A stretch of DNA of 64,000 bases from Kaistia granuli DSM 23481 (GTDB lineage: Bacteria > Pseudomonadota > Alphaproteobacteria > Rhizobiales > Kaistiaceae): the NCBI RefSeq assembly GCF_000380505.1, contig NZ_AQYH01000010.1, positions 248,001 to 312,000 of the forward strand, in the 5' to 3' direction. Under the pieces are notes generated by a model that ran no database searches, was not told the DNA's origin, and saw only the letters and a list, made by a program, of their open reading frames with translations. Below, piece by piece: positions 1 to 9,368 of this stretch; position 1 is the first letter of the stretch; every line of letters starts with the position of its first letter. Made by a program: the position numbers and the translations under genes.

Positions 1-31
1 AATAGACAGAGAACAATCGAGGTTTTTAGAC

Positions 32-268
32 ATGAGCGACATCGCTGAGCGGGTTAAGAAGATCGTCATCGAGCATCTCGGCGTCGAAGCCGACAAGGTG
101 ACCGAAGGCGCCAGCTTTATCGATGATCTCGGCGCGGACAGCCTCGACACGGTCGAGCTGGTCATGGCGTTCGAAGAAGAATTCGGCGTTGAGATCCCCG
201 ACGATGCAGCCGAGACGATCCTGACGGTCGGCGACGCAGTAAGCTTCCTGGAGAAGAACGCCGGCTGA
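32..268 (+). CDS. acpP: Acyl carrier protein
   Basis: Small acidic cytosolic carrier (78 aa) that holds growing acyl chains on a 4'-phosphopantetheine arm during type II fatty acid synthesis. The DSL motif around residues 36-38 supplies Ser37 for the prosthetic group, and the hydrophobic/acidic helix pattern and length are exactly those of AcpP. A purine-rich stretch lies just before the ATG. It is followed after 74 bp by fabF on the same strand, the usual arrangement. A hairpin in that gap (309-328) may separate the two expression levels. Identification is secure. Confidence 0.97.
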   Translation: MSDIAERVKKIVIEHLGVEADKVTEGASFIDDLGADSLDTVELVMAFEEEFGVEIPDDAAETILTVGDAVSFLEKNAG

Positions 269-308
269 TTGCCGATGTTCATTCATCGTAAGCCAATGAC
301 AAGAACGG

Positions 309-328
309 CCGGACCCGCTTGGGTCCGG
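309..328 (+). promoter_or_regulatory. Hairpin in the acpP-fabF gap
   Basis: A perfect 8-bp stem (CCGGACCC / GGGTCCGG) closes a GCTT loop directly upstream of the fabF ribosome binding site. There is no run of T after it, so it is not a classical intrinsic terminator. It could be a processing or stabilising element at the 3' end of the acpP message. That function is inference. Confidence 0.45.
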
Positions 329-342
329 ATCGGGGGAATCGT

Positions 343-1605
343 ATGAGACGTGTCGTTGTAACCGGGATGGGGATGGTGACGCCGCTCGGTTGCGGCGTCG
401 ACGCCAACTGGGCCAATATTCTTGCCAGCAAGAGCGGCGCCCAGAAGGTCACGAGCTTCCAGGTCGATGACCTGCCGGCTCAGATCGCCTGTCTCATCCC
501 GCACGGTGACAAGGCCGACGGCAAGTACAATCCGGACGACTGGATGGAGCCGAAGGATCAGCGCAAGGTCGATGATTTCATCGTCTACGCGATGGCCGCG
601 GCCGACCAGGCCGTGCACGATTCGGGCTGGCTTCCGACTGCCTATGAGGACCAGATCCGCACCGGCGTGCTGATCGGCTCCGGCATTGGCGGCATCCAGG
701 GCATTGTCGAGGCCGGCATCACGCTGCGCGACAAGGGCCCCCGCCGCATCAGCCCCTTCTTCATTCCGGGCCGCCTGATCAACCTGGCTTCCGGCCAGGT
801 CTCGATCCGCTACGGCTTCAAGGGACCGAATCACTCGGTCGTGACGGCCTGCTCGACCGGTTCGCATGCCATCGGCGACGCTGCGCGCCTGATCGCGCTC
901 GACGATGCCGACGTCATGATCGCCGGCGGCACCGAAGGCTCCGTCTCGCGCATCGCGCTGGCCGGCTTCGCTGCCTGCAAGGCGCTGGCGACCAATTTCA
1001 ACGATCGCCCCGAAGAAGCATCGCGTCCGTATGATCGCGACCGCGACGGCTTCGTCATGGGCGAGGGCTCCGGCATCGTCGTGCTCGAAGAGCGCGAACA
1101 CGCCATCGCCCGCGGCGCCAAGATCTATGGCGAGGTGATCGGCTACGGCATGTCCGGCGACGCCTATCACATCACCGCCCCGTCCGAGGACGGCGACGGC
1201 GCCTATCGCTGCATGGTCGCTGCGCTGAAGCGCGCCGGTCTGCAGCCATCCGATATCGACTACGTCAATGCCCATGGCACGTCGACCATGGCCGACGGCA
1301 TCGAACTGAAGGCCGTGGAGCGCGTTGTCGGCGATGCCGCCTCGACGATCTCCATGTCGTCGACCAAGTCCGCCACGGGCCATCTGCTCGGCGCGGCCGG
1401 CGCGGTCGAGGCGATCTATTCGCTGCTGGCGATCCGCGACAACGTCGCGCCGCCGACGATCAATCTCGACAATCCCTCCGTCGAGACGGCGATCGACCTT
1501 GTCCCCAAGGTGGCTCGCAAGCGGAAGATCGACGTCGCGCTTTCGAATTCCTTCGGTTTCGGCGGCACGAATGCGTCGCTGGTCTTCCGTCGGCACGCGG
1601 ATTGA
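343..1605 (+). CDS. fabF: Beta-ketoacyl-ACP synthase II
   Basis: Condensing enzyme of fatty acid elongation: it joins malonyl-ACP to an acyl chain, releasing CO2. The 420-aa protein opens with RRVVVTGMG and has the thiolase-fold catalytic triad Cys170 (TACSTG), His311 (NAHGTST) and His347 (SATGHLLGAAGA), ending in the SFGFGGTNA glycine-rich loop. I chose the ATG at 343 because GGGGGAA lies at the right distance before it; an in-frame codon at 319 would add eight non-conserved residues inside the acpP-fabF hairpin. Downstream is mltG, as in other Hyphomicrobiales. Confidence 0.96.
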   Translation: MRRVVVTGMGMVTPLGCGVDANWANILASKSGAQKVTSFQVDDLPAQIACLIPHGDKADGKYNPDDWMEPKDQRKVDDFIVYAMAAADQAVHDSGWLPTAYEDQIRTGVLIGSGIGGIQGIVEAGITLRDKGPRRISPFFIPGRLINLASGQVSIRYGFKGPNHSVVTACSTGSHAIGDAARLIALDDADVMIAGGTEGSVSRIALAGFAACKALATNFNDRPEEASRPYDRDRDGFVMGEGSGIVVLEEREHAIARGAKIYGEVIGYGMSGDAYHITAPSEDGDGAYRCMVAALKRAGLQPSDIDYVNAHGTSTMADGIELKAVERVVGDAASTISMSSTKSATGHLLGAAGAVEAIYSLLAIRDNVAPPTINLDNPSVETAIDLVPKVARKRKIDVALSNSFGFGGTNASLVFRRHAD

Positions 1606-1701
1606 GAGCGCGGCTTCGCGCTTTCGCCATAATCCTCCATACAGTCGCATCTCGGCATCCGGATCGAGTCCGGGTGTCGTCATGTTGAGAAGTAGGGTGC
1701 G

Positions 1702-2961
1702 ATGAACGACACGAACCAACCGGGCGCCAAGGATAACAAGGCCGGCGAACCCGGCGACGGACGCCCGTCGGAGTTCGGAAATCGCATCAATCCGCGCAGT
1801 CCGGGCGACGCGCTTCGCCCGGAGCGTGTGCCGCCGCCGCCGCCGCGCTCGCAGCAGGCGCGCCACCCCATCGTCATCGTCATGAATTTCGCCATGACCA
1901 TCCTGGTCGTCGGCGTTCTCGGCGCAGCCGGCCTGTTCTTCTTCGGCAAGCTGCGTTTCGAGCAGCAAAGCCATTTCGACCAGCCCCGCACGGTGTCGAT
2001 CGAACGCGGCAAGAGTCTGCGCGAAATCGCCGAGGAGTTGCATGAGCGCGGCCTGATCTCGTCGAAATGGATCTTCATCGCCGGCGTGCGCGCCTATCGT
2101 CTGCAGGACGATCTGAAATCGGGCGACTATCTGATCGCGCCGCATTCCAGCATGCGCGAGATCATGAACGCCATGGTCGGCGGCAAGGCGATCCTCTATT
2201 CGGTCTCAATCCCCGAAGGCCTGACCAGCAAGCAGATCGTCGACCGACTCAACGCCGACCCGGTGCTCGTCGGCGAGGTCCAGGAAATCCCGGCCGAGGG
2301 CACGCTGCTGCCCGATACCTATCGCTATTCGCGCGGTGACAGCCGCCAGAACATCATCGACCGCATGCTGCGCGAGCGCGACCGGGTGATGACGGCGGTC
2401 TGGAATGGCCGCGACAAGGATCTGCCGATCGAGACGCAGGAAGAGCTCGTCACGCTCGCCTCGATCGTCGAGAAGGAAACCGGCATCGCCGACGAACGCA
2501 GCCGTGTTGCCGCCGTGTTCATCAACCGGCTGCGCCAGAACATGCGCCTGCAGTCCGATCCGACCGTGATCTACGGCATCTATGGCGGTAGCGGCCTGCC
2601 GTCCGGCACGCCGATCCGCCGCTCCGATCTCGACGCCGTCAACGACTACAACACCTACAAGATTTCGGGTCTGCCCAAGGGACCGATCGCCAATCCGGGC
2701 AAGGCGGCGCTCGCCGCCGCGGCCAATCCGTCGCGTACCAAGGACCTCTATTTCGTCGCCGACGGCACGGGCGGTCACGCCTTCGCCGAGAGCTATGCCG
2801 ATCACCGCAAGAACGTTGCGCGCTATCGCAAATGGGTGGCGGAGCAGAAGGCGAAGGGCGACGCGTCGGCGGCCGAGCAGAGCGCCGGTCCGGGCGATGC
2901 CGAGGAAGCGCCGGACGATGCGTCGGCAGACGACGCTCCAGTGCCGGCACCCAAGCCCTAG
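1702..2961 (+). CDS. mltG: Endolytic peptidoglycan transglycosylase MltG
   Basis: Inner-membrane enzyme that cuts nascent glycan strands and so limits their length. The 419-aa protein has a proline-rich cytosolic N-terminus (about 1-55), one membrane segment (about 56-81), a LysM-like region, and the YceG/MltG catalytic domain with the signature ASIVEKET, whose first Glu (residue 257) is the expected catalytic acid. The 35-40 C-terminal residues are an Ala/Asp/Glu/Pro tail of low complexity. The fabF-mltG-yicC-gmk order is common in this order of bacteria; here two other genes come between mltG and yicC. Confidence 0.94.
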   Translation: MNDTNQPGAKDNKAGEPGDGRPSEFGNRINPRSPGDALRPERVPPPPPRSQQARHPIVIVMNFAMTILVVGVLGAAGLFFFGKLRFEQQSHFDQPRTVSIERGKSLREIAEELHERGLISSKWIFIAGVRAYRLQDDLKSGDYLIAPHSSMREIMNAMVGGKAILYSVSIPEGLTSKQIVDRLNADPVLVGEVQEIPAEGTLLPDTYRYSRGDSRQNIIDRMLRERDRVMTAVWNGRDKDLPIETQEELVTLASIVEKETGIADERSRVAAVFINRLRQNMRLQSDPTVIYGIYGGSGLPSGTPIRRSDLDAVNDYNTYKISGLPKGPIANPGKAALAAAANPSRTKDLYFVADGTGGHAFAESYADHRKNVARYRKWVAEQKAKGDASAAEQSAGPGDAEEAPDDASADDAPVPAPKP

Positions 2962-3039
2962 GTCAACGCGGCCGGGACCAAGGCGGCAGGATCACCTGCC
3001 GCCCGTGGCATCCTCCGCCGGCTCCGTGATCTCGTCCGG

Positions 3040-3447
3040 TCAGGCGGGCAGCCCGTCGCATCTTGGAAGGCTTTCCAGATCGTCGTCCCAATTGGCGCGA
3101 CTGGCGACGAAGATATGCGCGTTCGGCTCGATCGGAGCGGCGCCATCGAGGCTTCCGGCGGGCACGACGAGCAGCGCGCCCTCCATCTGCAGATCGGGCA
3201 GGGCGGAGCCGCAATCGCGGCAGAAGCTTCTCTGGTGCCGCGTCGTCGGCAGCTGATAAGTCTTCACCCTGTCCTGGCCGGTGAGCCAGACGAGCCGCGC
3301 CGTAGTCGAAAACAGGTTGGCGGAATGCGCCGATCCCGTGTCCTTCCGGCAGCGCGGGCAGTGGCACAGATAGAAGCGCTCGAAATCCCCCGAGATCTCG
3401 TAATTCACTCCGCCGCAAAGGCAGGAGCCCACATGCAGATTGTTCAT
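3040..3447 (-). CDS. GFA-fold zinc protein (first copy)
   Basis: A 135-aa member of the glutathione-dependent formaldehyde-activating (GFA) fold family. Zinc-binding cysteine pairs are visible in order: CLCG near residue 8, CHCPRC in the middle and CRDCG near residue 65. The real substrate of most family members is unknown, and formaldehyde/glutathione chemistry should not be assumed. I start it at MNNLHVGSC because conservation begins there; an upstream in-frame extension to 3690 has no family similarity. A second, distantly related GFA gene sits at 43.3 kb. Confidence 0.85.
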   Translation of the reverse strand: MNNLHVGSCLCGGVNYEISGDFERFYLCHCPRCRKDTGSAHSANLFSTTARLVWLTGQDRVKTYQLPTTRHQRSFCRDCGSALPDLQMEGALLVVPAGSLDGAAPIEPNAHIFVASRANWDDDLESLPRCDGLPA

Positions 3448-3601
3448 CGATCGATTCCAGTCCGCCTTCTCATTCCCTCGGCACAGGCAATCATGCGCCG
3501 ACGAAAAGGGAAAGCGGTCTCGTCGCCGGCAGTGGTCGACACGTGGGATGGATCCGCGATACAGCCGCGCACTTCCTGGAGGAGCTGCCTTCAGACGCTG
3601 C

Positions 3602-5239
3602 TCAATTGACCTGGCGCAGTTCGTTGATCGCGAAGCTGTCGGCCGATGCGAGATCCCAGGACTGGCGATAGAAGGGGTGAGGGCTGTCACCGCTCAGCAG
3701 CTCACCTGCTGTCAAATAGGGAAACAGCTTCGAATAGAGGCGGATCTCGTTGGCGCTGACGCGCCGCGCCAGATGATGAGGACGCAGGGCGGACGGATGC
3801 TCCAGCCCCGCCGCCGCCAGCAGCTCGGCCAGGGCGTGCAGCGAGTTGCGATGGAAATTGGCGACGCGCTGCGCCTTGTCCGGCACGACGAGCGCCCGTT
3901 GGCGCAATGCGTCCTGGGTGGCGACGCCGGTCGGGCATTTGTTGGTGTGGCAGCTGCGCGACTGGATGCAGCCGATGGCGAACATGAAGCCGCGCGCGGC
4001 GTTGACCCAGTCGGCGCCGATGGCGAGCACGGCGGCGATATCGAAGGCCGAGACGACCTTGCCGGCGACGCCGATCCGGATGTGCTGGCGCAGGCCGGCG
4101 CCGACCAGCGTGTTGTGCACCAGCAGCAGCGCCTCGCGCATCGGCACGCCGACATGGTCGCTGAGTTCGACGGGCGCAGCACCCGTACCGCCCTCGGAGC
4201 CATCGACGACGATGAAGTCAGGGATGACGCCGGTCACCAGCATCGCCTTGACGATGGCCATGAATTCCCAGGGCTGGCCGATGGCGAGCTTGAAGCCGAC
4301 CGGCTTGCCGCCGGATAGCTCGCGGAGCCGCGCCAGGAAGGCCATCATCTCGGTCGGGGTGGAGAAGGCCGAATGGGCGGCCGGCGAGACGCATTCCTGT
4401 CCGACCGGGACGCCGCGAGTCTCGGCGATCTCGGGGCTGACCTTGTTGCCGGGCAGGATGCCACCATGGCCGGGCTTGGCGCCCTGGCTCAGCTTCAGCT
4501 CGATCATCTTGACCTGGTCGCTCGCCGCCTGGGCGGCGAACTTCTCGGCCGAGAAGCTGCCGTCCGGGTTGCGGCAACCGAAATAGCCGGAGGCGATCTG
4601 CCAGACCAGATCGCCGCCAAATTCACGATGGTGGGCGCTGATCGATCCCTCGCCGGTATCCTGGGCGAAGCCGCCGAGCTTGGCGCCGCGGTTCAGGGCC
4701 TGGATGGCGTTGCCGCTGAGCGCGCCGAAGCTCATGGCCGAGATGTTCAGCACCGAGCAGGAATAGGGTTTCGTGCACTGCTCGTTGCCGATGGTGATGC
4801 GGAAGCTCTGCGGATCCTGGATCGGCGCCGGCCGGATCGAGTGGCCGATGAACTCGTAGCCGTTGGCATAGGTGTCGAGGATGGTGCCGAACGGGCGCTG
4901 ATCTGGATCGTTCTTGGCGCGCTGATAGACCAGCGAGCGTTCCGCCCGCGAGAAGGGCAGCTTGTCGGAATCCGATTCGAACAGGTACTGCCGCAGTTCC
5001 GGTCGCACGGCCTCGAACAGAAAGCGGAAATGGCCGATCACCGGGTAGTTGCGGGTGATGGCGTGGCGCGTCTGGATCAGGTCGAAAATGCCGATCACGC
5101 TCAGTACGACGAACAGCGCGACCAGGACGAAATTGAGCGGCTGGTCGATCTGCGTGAACGGAATCAGGAGCGCCGCGACGATGCAGAGCGCGAAGACGCT
5201 GTAGCGGGAGATGAGCGAGAGTTTCAGGATGGATTGCAT
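3602..5239 (-). CDS. Membrane-anchored FMN-binding glutamate synthase-like protein
   Basis: A 545-aa protein with two hydrophobic segments near the N-terminus (about residues 5-55) followed by the FMN-binding/synthase domain of glutamate synthase. A Cys-x5-Cys-x4-Cys cluster (CIQSRSCHTNKCP) matches the iron-sulfur motif of the GltS synthase domain, and VDGSEGGTGAAP is the FMN-site loop. No glutaminase domain is present, so classical GOGAT activity from glutamine is not expected on its own. The true substrate is unknown. The start at 5239 has GGAGACACC before ATG. Confidence is high for the family and low for the reaction. Confidence 0.9.
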   Translation of the reverse strand: MQSILKLSLISRYSVFALCIVAALLIPFTQIDQPLNFVLVALFVVLSVIGIFDLIQTRHAITRNYPVIGHFRFLFEAVRPELRQYLFESDSDKLPFSRAERSLVYQRAKNDPDQRPFGTILDTYANGYEFIGHSIRPAPIQDPQSFRITIGNEQCTKPYSCSVLNISAMSFGALSGNAIQALNRGAKLGGFAQDTGEGSISAHHREFGGDLVWQIASGYFGCRNPDGSFSAEKFAAQAASDQVKMIELKLSQGAKPGHGGILPGNKVSPEIAETRGVPVGQECVSPAAHSAFSTPTEMMAFLARLRELSGGKPVGFKLAIGQPWEFMAIVKAMLVTGVIPDFIVVDGSEGGTGAAPVELSDHVGVPMREALLLVHNTLVGAGLRQHIRIGVAGKVVSAFDIAAVLAIGADWVNAARGFMFAIGCIQSRSCHTNKCPTGVATQDALRQRALVVPDKAQRVANFHRNSLHALAELLAAAGLEHPSALRPHHLARRVSANEIRLYSKLFPYLTAGELLSGDSPHPFYRQSWDLASADSFAINELRQVN

Positions 5240-5431
5240 GGTGTCTCCGTGGCAGCGCGTCTGTCCCTGCGCGGGGCAGTAGAACCAATTGGTCGGCCGA
5301 CTTCCACCTGTAACCGGGTTTCGCGACAATTGGCCTGCCGGATAGCCGGCATATCGCGCCGTTGCCCTTGAGCGGCATCGGTGCGCGCATTACTGTCGCC
5401 GCTCCGAAGTGGGCGAGACCGGGAACATTCC

Positions 5432-6319
5432 ATGGCATTGACGAGCATGACCGGTTTTGCACGAGCCGCCGGCGCGGGCCACGGCTATCGCTGGACCTGG
5501 GAATTGCGCAGCGTCAACAGCAAGGGGCTCGATATCCGCCTTCGCCTGCCGCCGGGTTTCGATCATCTCGACCAGCCGGTGCGAGAGCGTGTCGGCAGGG
5601 CCGTGCAGCGCGGCAGCATCCAGATCGGCCTCAGCCTGCAGCGCGAGACCAGTGTCGCGGCGTTGCGCGTCAATGAAGAGCTGCTTGGCCAGGTACTCGA
5701 TCTCGTGCGCCGGGTCGGCCATCAGATCGATGCGGCGCCGCCGACGCTGGATGGGCTGCTGTCGATCCGTGGCATTCTCGAATCCGTCGAGGCGGAGGAC
5801 GATCCGGAAATCGCGGCCGGCCTCGCCGCCGATCTTCTTGCCGATCTCGAAACCGCGCTGTCGGAGCTCGTCGCGGTGCGCGACCGCGAGGGCGCGGCGA
5901 TCGGCGCCGTGCTGGCCGGGCGCATGGACGAGATCGAGCGTCTGAAGGATGCCGCCGAGACGGCGCCGGCCCGCACTACCGAGGCGATCAAGAAGCGGTT
6001 GGCTGATCAGGTCGCGGCGCTGCTCGAGGCGTCGAACCAGCTCGACCCCGATCGCCTGCATCAGGAAGCCGTGTTGCTGGCGACGAAGGCCGACATCCGC
6101 GAGGAACTCGACCGGCTGACCGCGCATGTGGTGGCGGCCAGGGCGCTGCTTGCCGAAGGTGGCGCCGTCGGCCGCAAGCTCGATTTCCTGGCCCAGGAAT
6201 TCAACCGCGAAACCAATACGCTCTGCGCCAAGGCGAATGACCGGTCCCTGACCGCGATCGGCCTCGATCTGAAGGCCGCCGTCGACCAGCTGCGCGAGCA
6301 GGTCCAGAATCTCGAATAG
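5432..6319 (+). CDS. yicC: YicC family endoribonuclease-like protein
   Basis: A 295-aa member of the YicC/YloC family, whose characterised members are RNA endonucleases. The N-terminal signature MTGFARA and the C-terminal acidic core ([15 protein letters not shown], then REQVQNLE) are both present, and the length is typical. I chose the ATG at 5432 because the family begins with MxxMTGF; the upstream in-frame ATG at 5381 is inside the divergent promoter region. It lies 10 bp before gmk, a very conserved pairing that suggests co-transcription. Confidence 0.93.
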   Translation: MALTSMTGFARAAGAGHGYRWTWELRSVNSKGLDIRLRLPPGFDHLDQPVRERVGRAVQRGSIQIGLSLQRETSVAALRVNEELLGQVLDLVRRVGHQIDAAPPTLDGLLSIRGILESVEAEDDPEIAAGLAADLLADLETALSELVAVRDREGAAIGAVLAGRMDEIERLKDAAETAPARTTEAIKKRLADQVAALLEASNQLDPDRLHQEAVLLATKADIREELDRLTAHVVAARALLAEGGAVGRKLDFLAQEFNRETNTLCAKANDRSLTAIGLDLKAAVDQLREQVQNLE

Positions 6320-6329
6320 GAAGTCTCTG

Positions 6330-6974
6330 ATGTCGGTTGCCGGAAACTCACCCTCGCGGCGTGGCCTGATGCTGGTCCTGTCCTCGCCGTCCGGCGCGGG
6401 CAAGTCGACCATCGCCCGCCACCTGATGGCCGAGGACAAGGACATCGTCCTCTCCGTCTCGGTGACGACGCGCGCGCGCCGGCCGAGCGAGATCGACGGC
6501 GTGCACTACCACTTCATCGACCAGCCGACCTTCAACAAGCTGCGCGATACCGGCGAGTTGCTCGAATGGGCGGAGGTGCACGGCAATTGCTACGGCACGC
6601 CGCGCGCGCCCGTCGAGGCCTGGCTGACCTCCGGCAAGGACGTGCTGTTCGACATCGACTGGCAGGGCGCCGACCAGGTTGCCAAGGCGATGCCGGAGGA
6701 TCTCGTCCGCATCTTCGTGCTGCCGCCGACCATGGCCGAGCTGGCGTCACGCCTCGTGCGTCGCGCCGAGGATGCGCCGGATGTCATCGCCAAGCGGCTG
6801 GCCAACGCCCGGGCCGAGATCCAGCATTGGCGCGACTACGACTATGTCCTGATCAACAAGGACCTGCAGACCTCGCTCGAGAAGGCGCAGGCGATCCTCT
6901 ATGCCGAGCGCATGCGCCGCGCCCGCACGACCTGGCTGGAAGGCTTCGTCGAGGACCTGCTGCAGCAGGAGTGA
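6330..6974 (+). CDS. gmk: Guanylate kinase
   Basis: Cytosolic kinase converting GMP and ATP to GDP and ADP. The 214-aa protein has the P-loop SPSGAGKS at about residues 19-26, the GMP-binding [19 protein letters not shown] stretch and the [11 protein letters not shown] motif. Length and domain order are standard. It follows yicC after 10 bp, so the two are probably one transcript. Nothing unusual is seen. Confidence 0.96.
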   Translation: MSVAGNSPSRRGLMLVLSSPSGAGKSTIARHLMAEDKDIVLSVSVTTRARRPSEIDGVHYHFIDQPTFNKLRDTGELLEWAEVHGNCYGTPRAPVEAWLTSGKDVLFDIDWQGADQVAKAMPEDLVRIFVLPPTMAELASRLVRRAEDAPDVIAKRLANARAEIQHWRDYDYVLINKDLQTSLEKAQAILYAERMRRARTTWLEGFVEDLLQQE

Positions 6975-7064
6975 GACGTTCGCCGCGTCGCGTCCGGGTT
7001 GCCCATTGCCCCGGATCCGCGGCGCGGCGAGGATCCCAGCAAATCTGTCCTGATTGGAGACCTG

Positions 7065-7430
7065 ATGATGCTTCGCCACCGTTGCCTCGCCCTGGCCCTC
7101 GCTTTCGCGCCCATGCCGTTTGCGGCTTCCGTGGGCCTCGCTGCCGACCTCCAGCCTTCCGCCGTCGAGGCGACCGACAATTCGGCAGCCAGGAACTTCG
7201 CCTATCAATGCGAGAACGGTACGCGGCTGACAGCCAGCTTCAGCTCGCCGGAAGCGGCGCCGGGCTCGGCCGAACTGGTGTTCGCCGACGGTAAGACGAT
7301 CGTGCTGCCGCAGGCCGTCTCGGCCGATGGCGGGCGCTATGTGAAGGACGATCTCGAGTTCTGGATCAAGGGCAAGGGCGCGATGCTGACCGTCGGCGGC
7401 GAGACGACGAACTGTACCACCCGCGACTAG
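7065..7430 (+). CDS. MliC-like periplasmic protein (putative C-type lysozyme inhibitor)
   Basis: A 121-aa exported protein: a signal peptide (hydrophobic stretch ending near AAS-VGLAA) precedes a single MliC-type beta-barrel domain. FAYQCENGTRLTASF, the G-x-R-Y stretch and EFWIKGKGAMLTV follow the MliC pattern, including the two cysteines (YQCENG and TNCTT) expected to pair. Family members bind host C-type lysozyme. There is no lipobox, so this copy would be soluble rather than lipid-anchored. Two adjacent ATGs (7065, 7068) follow a GGAGA sequence. Inhibition itself is inferred from the family. Confidence 0.75.
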   Translation: MMLRHRCLALALAFAPMPFAASVGLAADLQPSAVEATDNSAARNFAYQCENGTRLTASFSSPEAAPGSAELVFADGKTIVLPQAVSADGGRYVKDDLEFWIKGKGAMLTVGGETTNCTTRD

Positions 7431-7470
7431 CGATACCGGATTCCGCCGCGGCGGATCCCGGAGCGGCTCG

Positions 7471-8307
7471 TCAGGGCAGCGCGTTGGCCAGCCGCACGAA
7501 GCCCGCGACGTCGATCTCTTCGGCGCGGGCGGTCTCGACGATGCCAGCGGCCGCCAGCAGCGGCAGCGGGTCGGTGCCGAGGCTTTTCAGGCTCTGGCGC
7601 AGCATCTTGCGGCGCTGGCCGAAGGCGGCGGCCGTTACGCGTTCCAGCTTGGCGCGCTCGCAGGGCAGGGGCGTCTGGCGCGGGATCAGTTCCACCACCG
7701 ACGAGACGACCTTCGGCGGCGGCGTGAACGCCTTCGGCGAGATGTCGAACAGGATGCGCGCCTCGCTGCGCCAGCCGCACATGACGCCGAGCCGGCCATA
7801 GGCATCGTCGTCCGGCGCTGCCACGATGCGCTCGGCCACCTCGCGCTGGAACATCAGCGTCATCTTCTCGTAGAAGGGCGGCCAGGGCTCGCTCTGTAGC
7901 CAGCCGAGCAGCAGCGGCGTTCCGATATTGTAGGGCAGGTTCGCGGCGATGCGCACCCGGCCCGTCGCCAGCTTTGCCATGTCGACCTGCATGGCATCCC
8001 CCTCGATCACCTCGAGGCGGCCGGGATAATGGGCGGCGATTTCGGCGAGCGCATCGAGGCAGCGCCGGTCGCGCTCGATCGCGATGACCTTCTCCGCGCC
8101 TTCCGCAAGCAGCGCCCGCGTCAGTCCACCGGGTCCGGGGCCGACCTCGATCACGGTGACGCCGGCCAGAGGGCCGGCGGCGCGCGCGATGCGGCCGGTC
8201 AGGTTCAGATCGAGCAGGAAGTTCTGGCCGAGCGCCTTCATGGCCTGCAGGCCATGGGTGGCGATCACGTCACGGAGAGGAGGGAGGCCGTCCTGGGCTA
8301 ACGTCAC
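7471..8307 (-). CDS. rsmA: 16S rRNA dimethyladenosine transferase (KsgA)
   Basis: Transfers four methyl groups from SAM to two adjacent adenosines near the 3' end of 16S rRNA during small-subunit assembly. The 278-aa protein shows the SAM-binding [10 protein letters not shown] motif near residues 54-63 and the N6-adenine methylase motif [11 protein letters not shown]. Its start overlaps the pdxA stop by 4 bp (ATGA), so it is the last gene of the lptF-lptG-lptD-surA-pdxA-rsmA operon. Confidence 0.96.
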   Translation of the reverse strand: MTLAQDGLPPLRDVIATHGLQAMKALGQNFLLDLNLTGRIARAAGPLAGVTVIEVGPGPGGLTRALLAEGAEKVIAIERDRRCLDALAEIAAHYPGRLEVIEGDAMQVDMAKLATGRVRIAANLPYNIGTPLLLGWLQSEPWPPFYEKMTLMFQREVAERIVAAPDDDAYGRLGVMCGWRSEARILFDISPKAFTPPPKVVSSVVELIPRQTPLPCERAKLERVTAAAFGQRRKMLRQSLKSLGTDPLPLLAAAGIVETARAEEIDVAGFVRLANALP

Positions 8308-9362
8308 GAAGCGACCCCGCCGGCGAATTCGCGCTGGCGGTATTCCGCCTCGTGGCGCGCCAGTTCGTCGGCGAGACGGAGCGCGGCGGCGAGGCTGGAC
8401 ATGTCGGCCTTGCCGGTGCCGGCAATGTCGAAGGCGGTGCCGTGATCGGGCGAAGTGCGGACGAAGGGCAGGCCGAGGGTGACGTTGACGGTCTCGGAGA
8501 AGGCGATCGTCTTGGTCGGGATCAGCGCCTGGTCGTGATACATGCAGAGCGCGACGTCGTAGCGGGCGCGCGCTTCGGCGTGGAACATGGTGTCGGGCGC
8601 CAGCGGGCCGAACGCATTGATGCCGTCGGCGCGCAATGCTGCGACGGCCGGACGAATGACTGCGTCGTCCTCCGTGCCCATCACGCCGCCTTCGCCGGCA
8701 TGCGGATTGAGGCCGGCGACGGCGATGCGCGGGTTCGGCATGCCGAAACGGCGGCGCATGTCATGATCGATCGTCCGTCCCGTGCGGATCAGCATGTCTT
8801 CCGTCAGGAGCTCGGGAACGGCTGATATCGGCACATGAATGGTGGCCGGCACGGCGCGCAGCCCCGGTCCCGCCAGCATCATCACCGGATGGGCGGGCGA
8901 GCCGCTCCAGGCGGCCGAGAGCATGCCGAGGAACTCGGTATGGCCCGGATGCTGGAAGCCGGCGTCGAACAGCGCCTTCTTGTTGATCGGGTTGGTGACG
9001 AGCGCCGAGGCGAGCCCGGCGCGCACGTCGCCGACGGCACGTGCGATCGCCTCGATCACGCCGCGCGCGGCGGCGCGGTCCGGCTGGCCGGGAGAGGCGT
9101 GTGCCGGTGATTCCAGCGGCACGACCGGCAGGAAGCGGTCGAAGGCGTCGATCGCCTCCGTCGCGCTAACCGTTTCGATCGGGATGTCGAGGCCGAGCAG
9201 GGCCGCCCGGGTGCGGAGCGCATCGGGATCGGCCAGCACGTAGAAGGCCGGCAGCTTCCGCTCGCGACGCTCTCGCCAGACGGCCAGTGTCACGTCCGGA
9301 CCGATGCCGGCCGGCTCTCCCATCGTCAGCGCAAGCGGACGGAATGGTTCGCGCTCAGCCAT
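8304..9362 (-). CDS. pdxA: 4-hydroxythreonine-4-phosphate dehydrogenase
   Basis: NAD-dependent enzyme of pyridoxal 5'-phosphate synthesis; it oxidises 4-phosphohydroxy-L-threonine, and the product decarboxylates spontaneously. The 352-aa protein begins with the [10 protein letters not shown] motif and keeps the metal-ligand histidines (for example in LNPHAGEGG and [10 protein letters not shown]). It sits between a SurA-like gene and rsmA, the classic arrangement. The 4-bp overlap with rsmA implies translational coupling. Confidence 0.96.
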   Translation of the reverse strand: MAEREPFRPLALTMGEPAGIGPDVTLAVWRERRERKLPAFYVLADPDALRTRAALLGLDIPIETVSATEAIDAFDRFLPVVPLESPAHASPGQPDRAAARGVIEAIARAVGDVRAGLASALVTNPINKKALFDAGFQHPGHTEFLGMLSAAWSGSPAHPVMMLAGPGLRAVPATIHVPISAVPELLTEDMLIRTGRTIDHDMRRRFGMPNPRIAVAGLNPHAGEGGVMGTEDDAVIRPAVAALRADGINAFGPLAPDTMFHAEARARYDVALCMYHDQALIPTKTIAFSETVNVTLGLPFVRTSPDHGTAFDIAGTGKADMSSLAAALRLADELARHEAEYRQREFAGGVAS

Positions 9363-9368
9363 GTCGGC

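Noticed and set aside
283-2145. A 620-codon minus-strand reading opposite fabF and mltG
   Set aside because: Antisense shadow of fabF; composition is low-complexity Ala/Arg/Asp without motifs.
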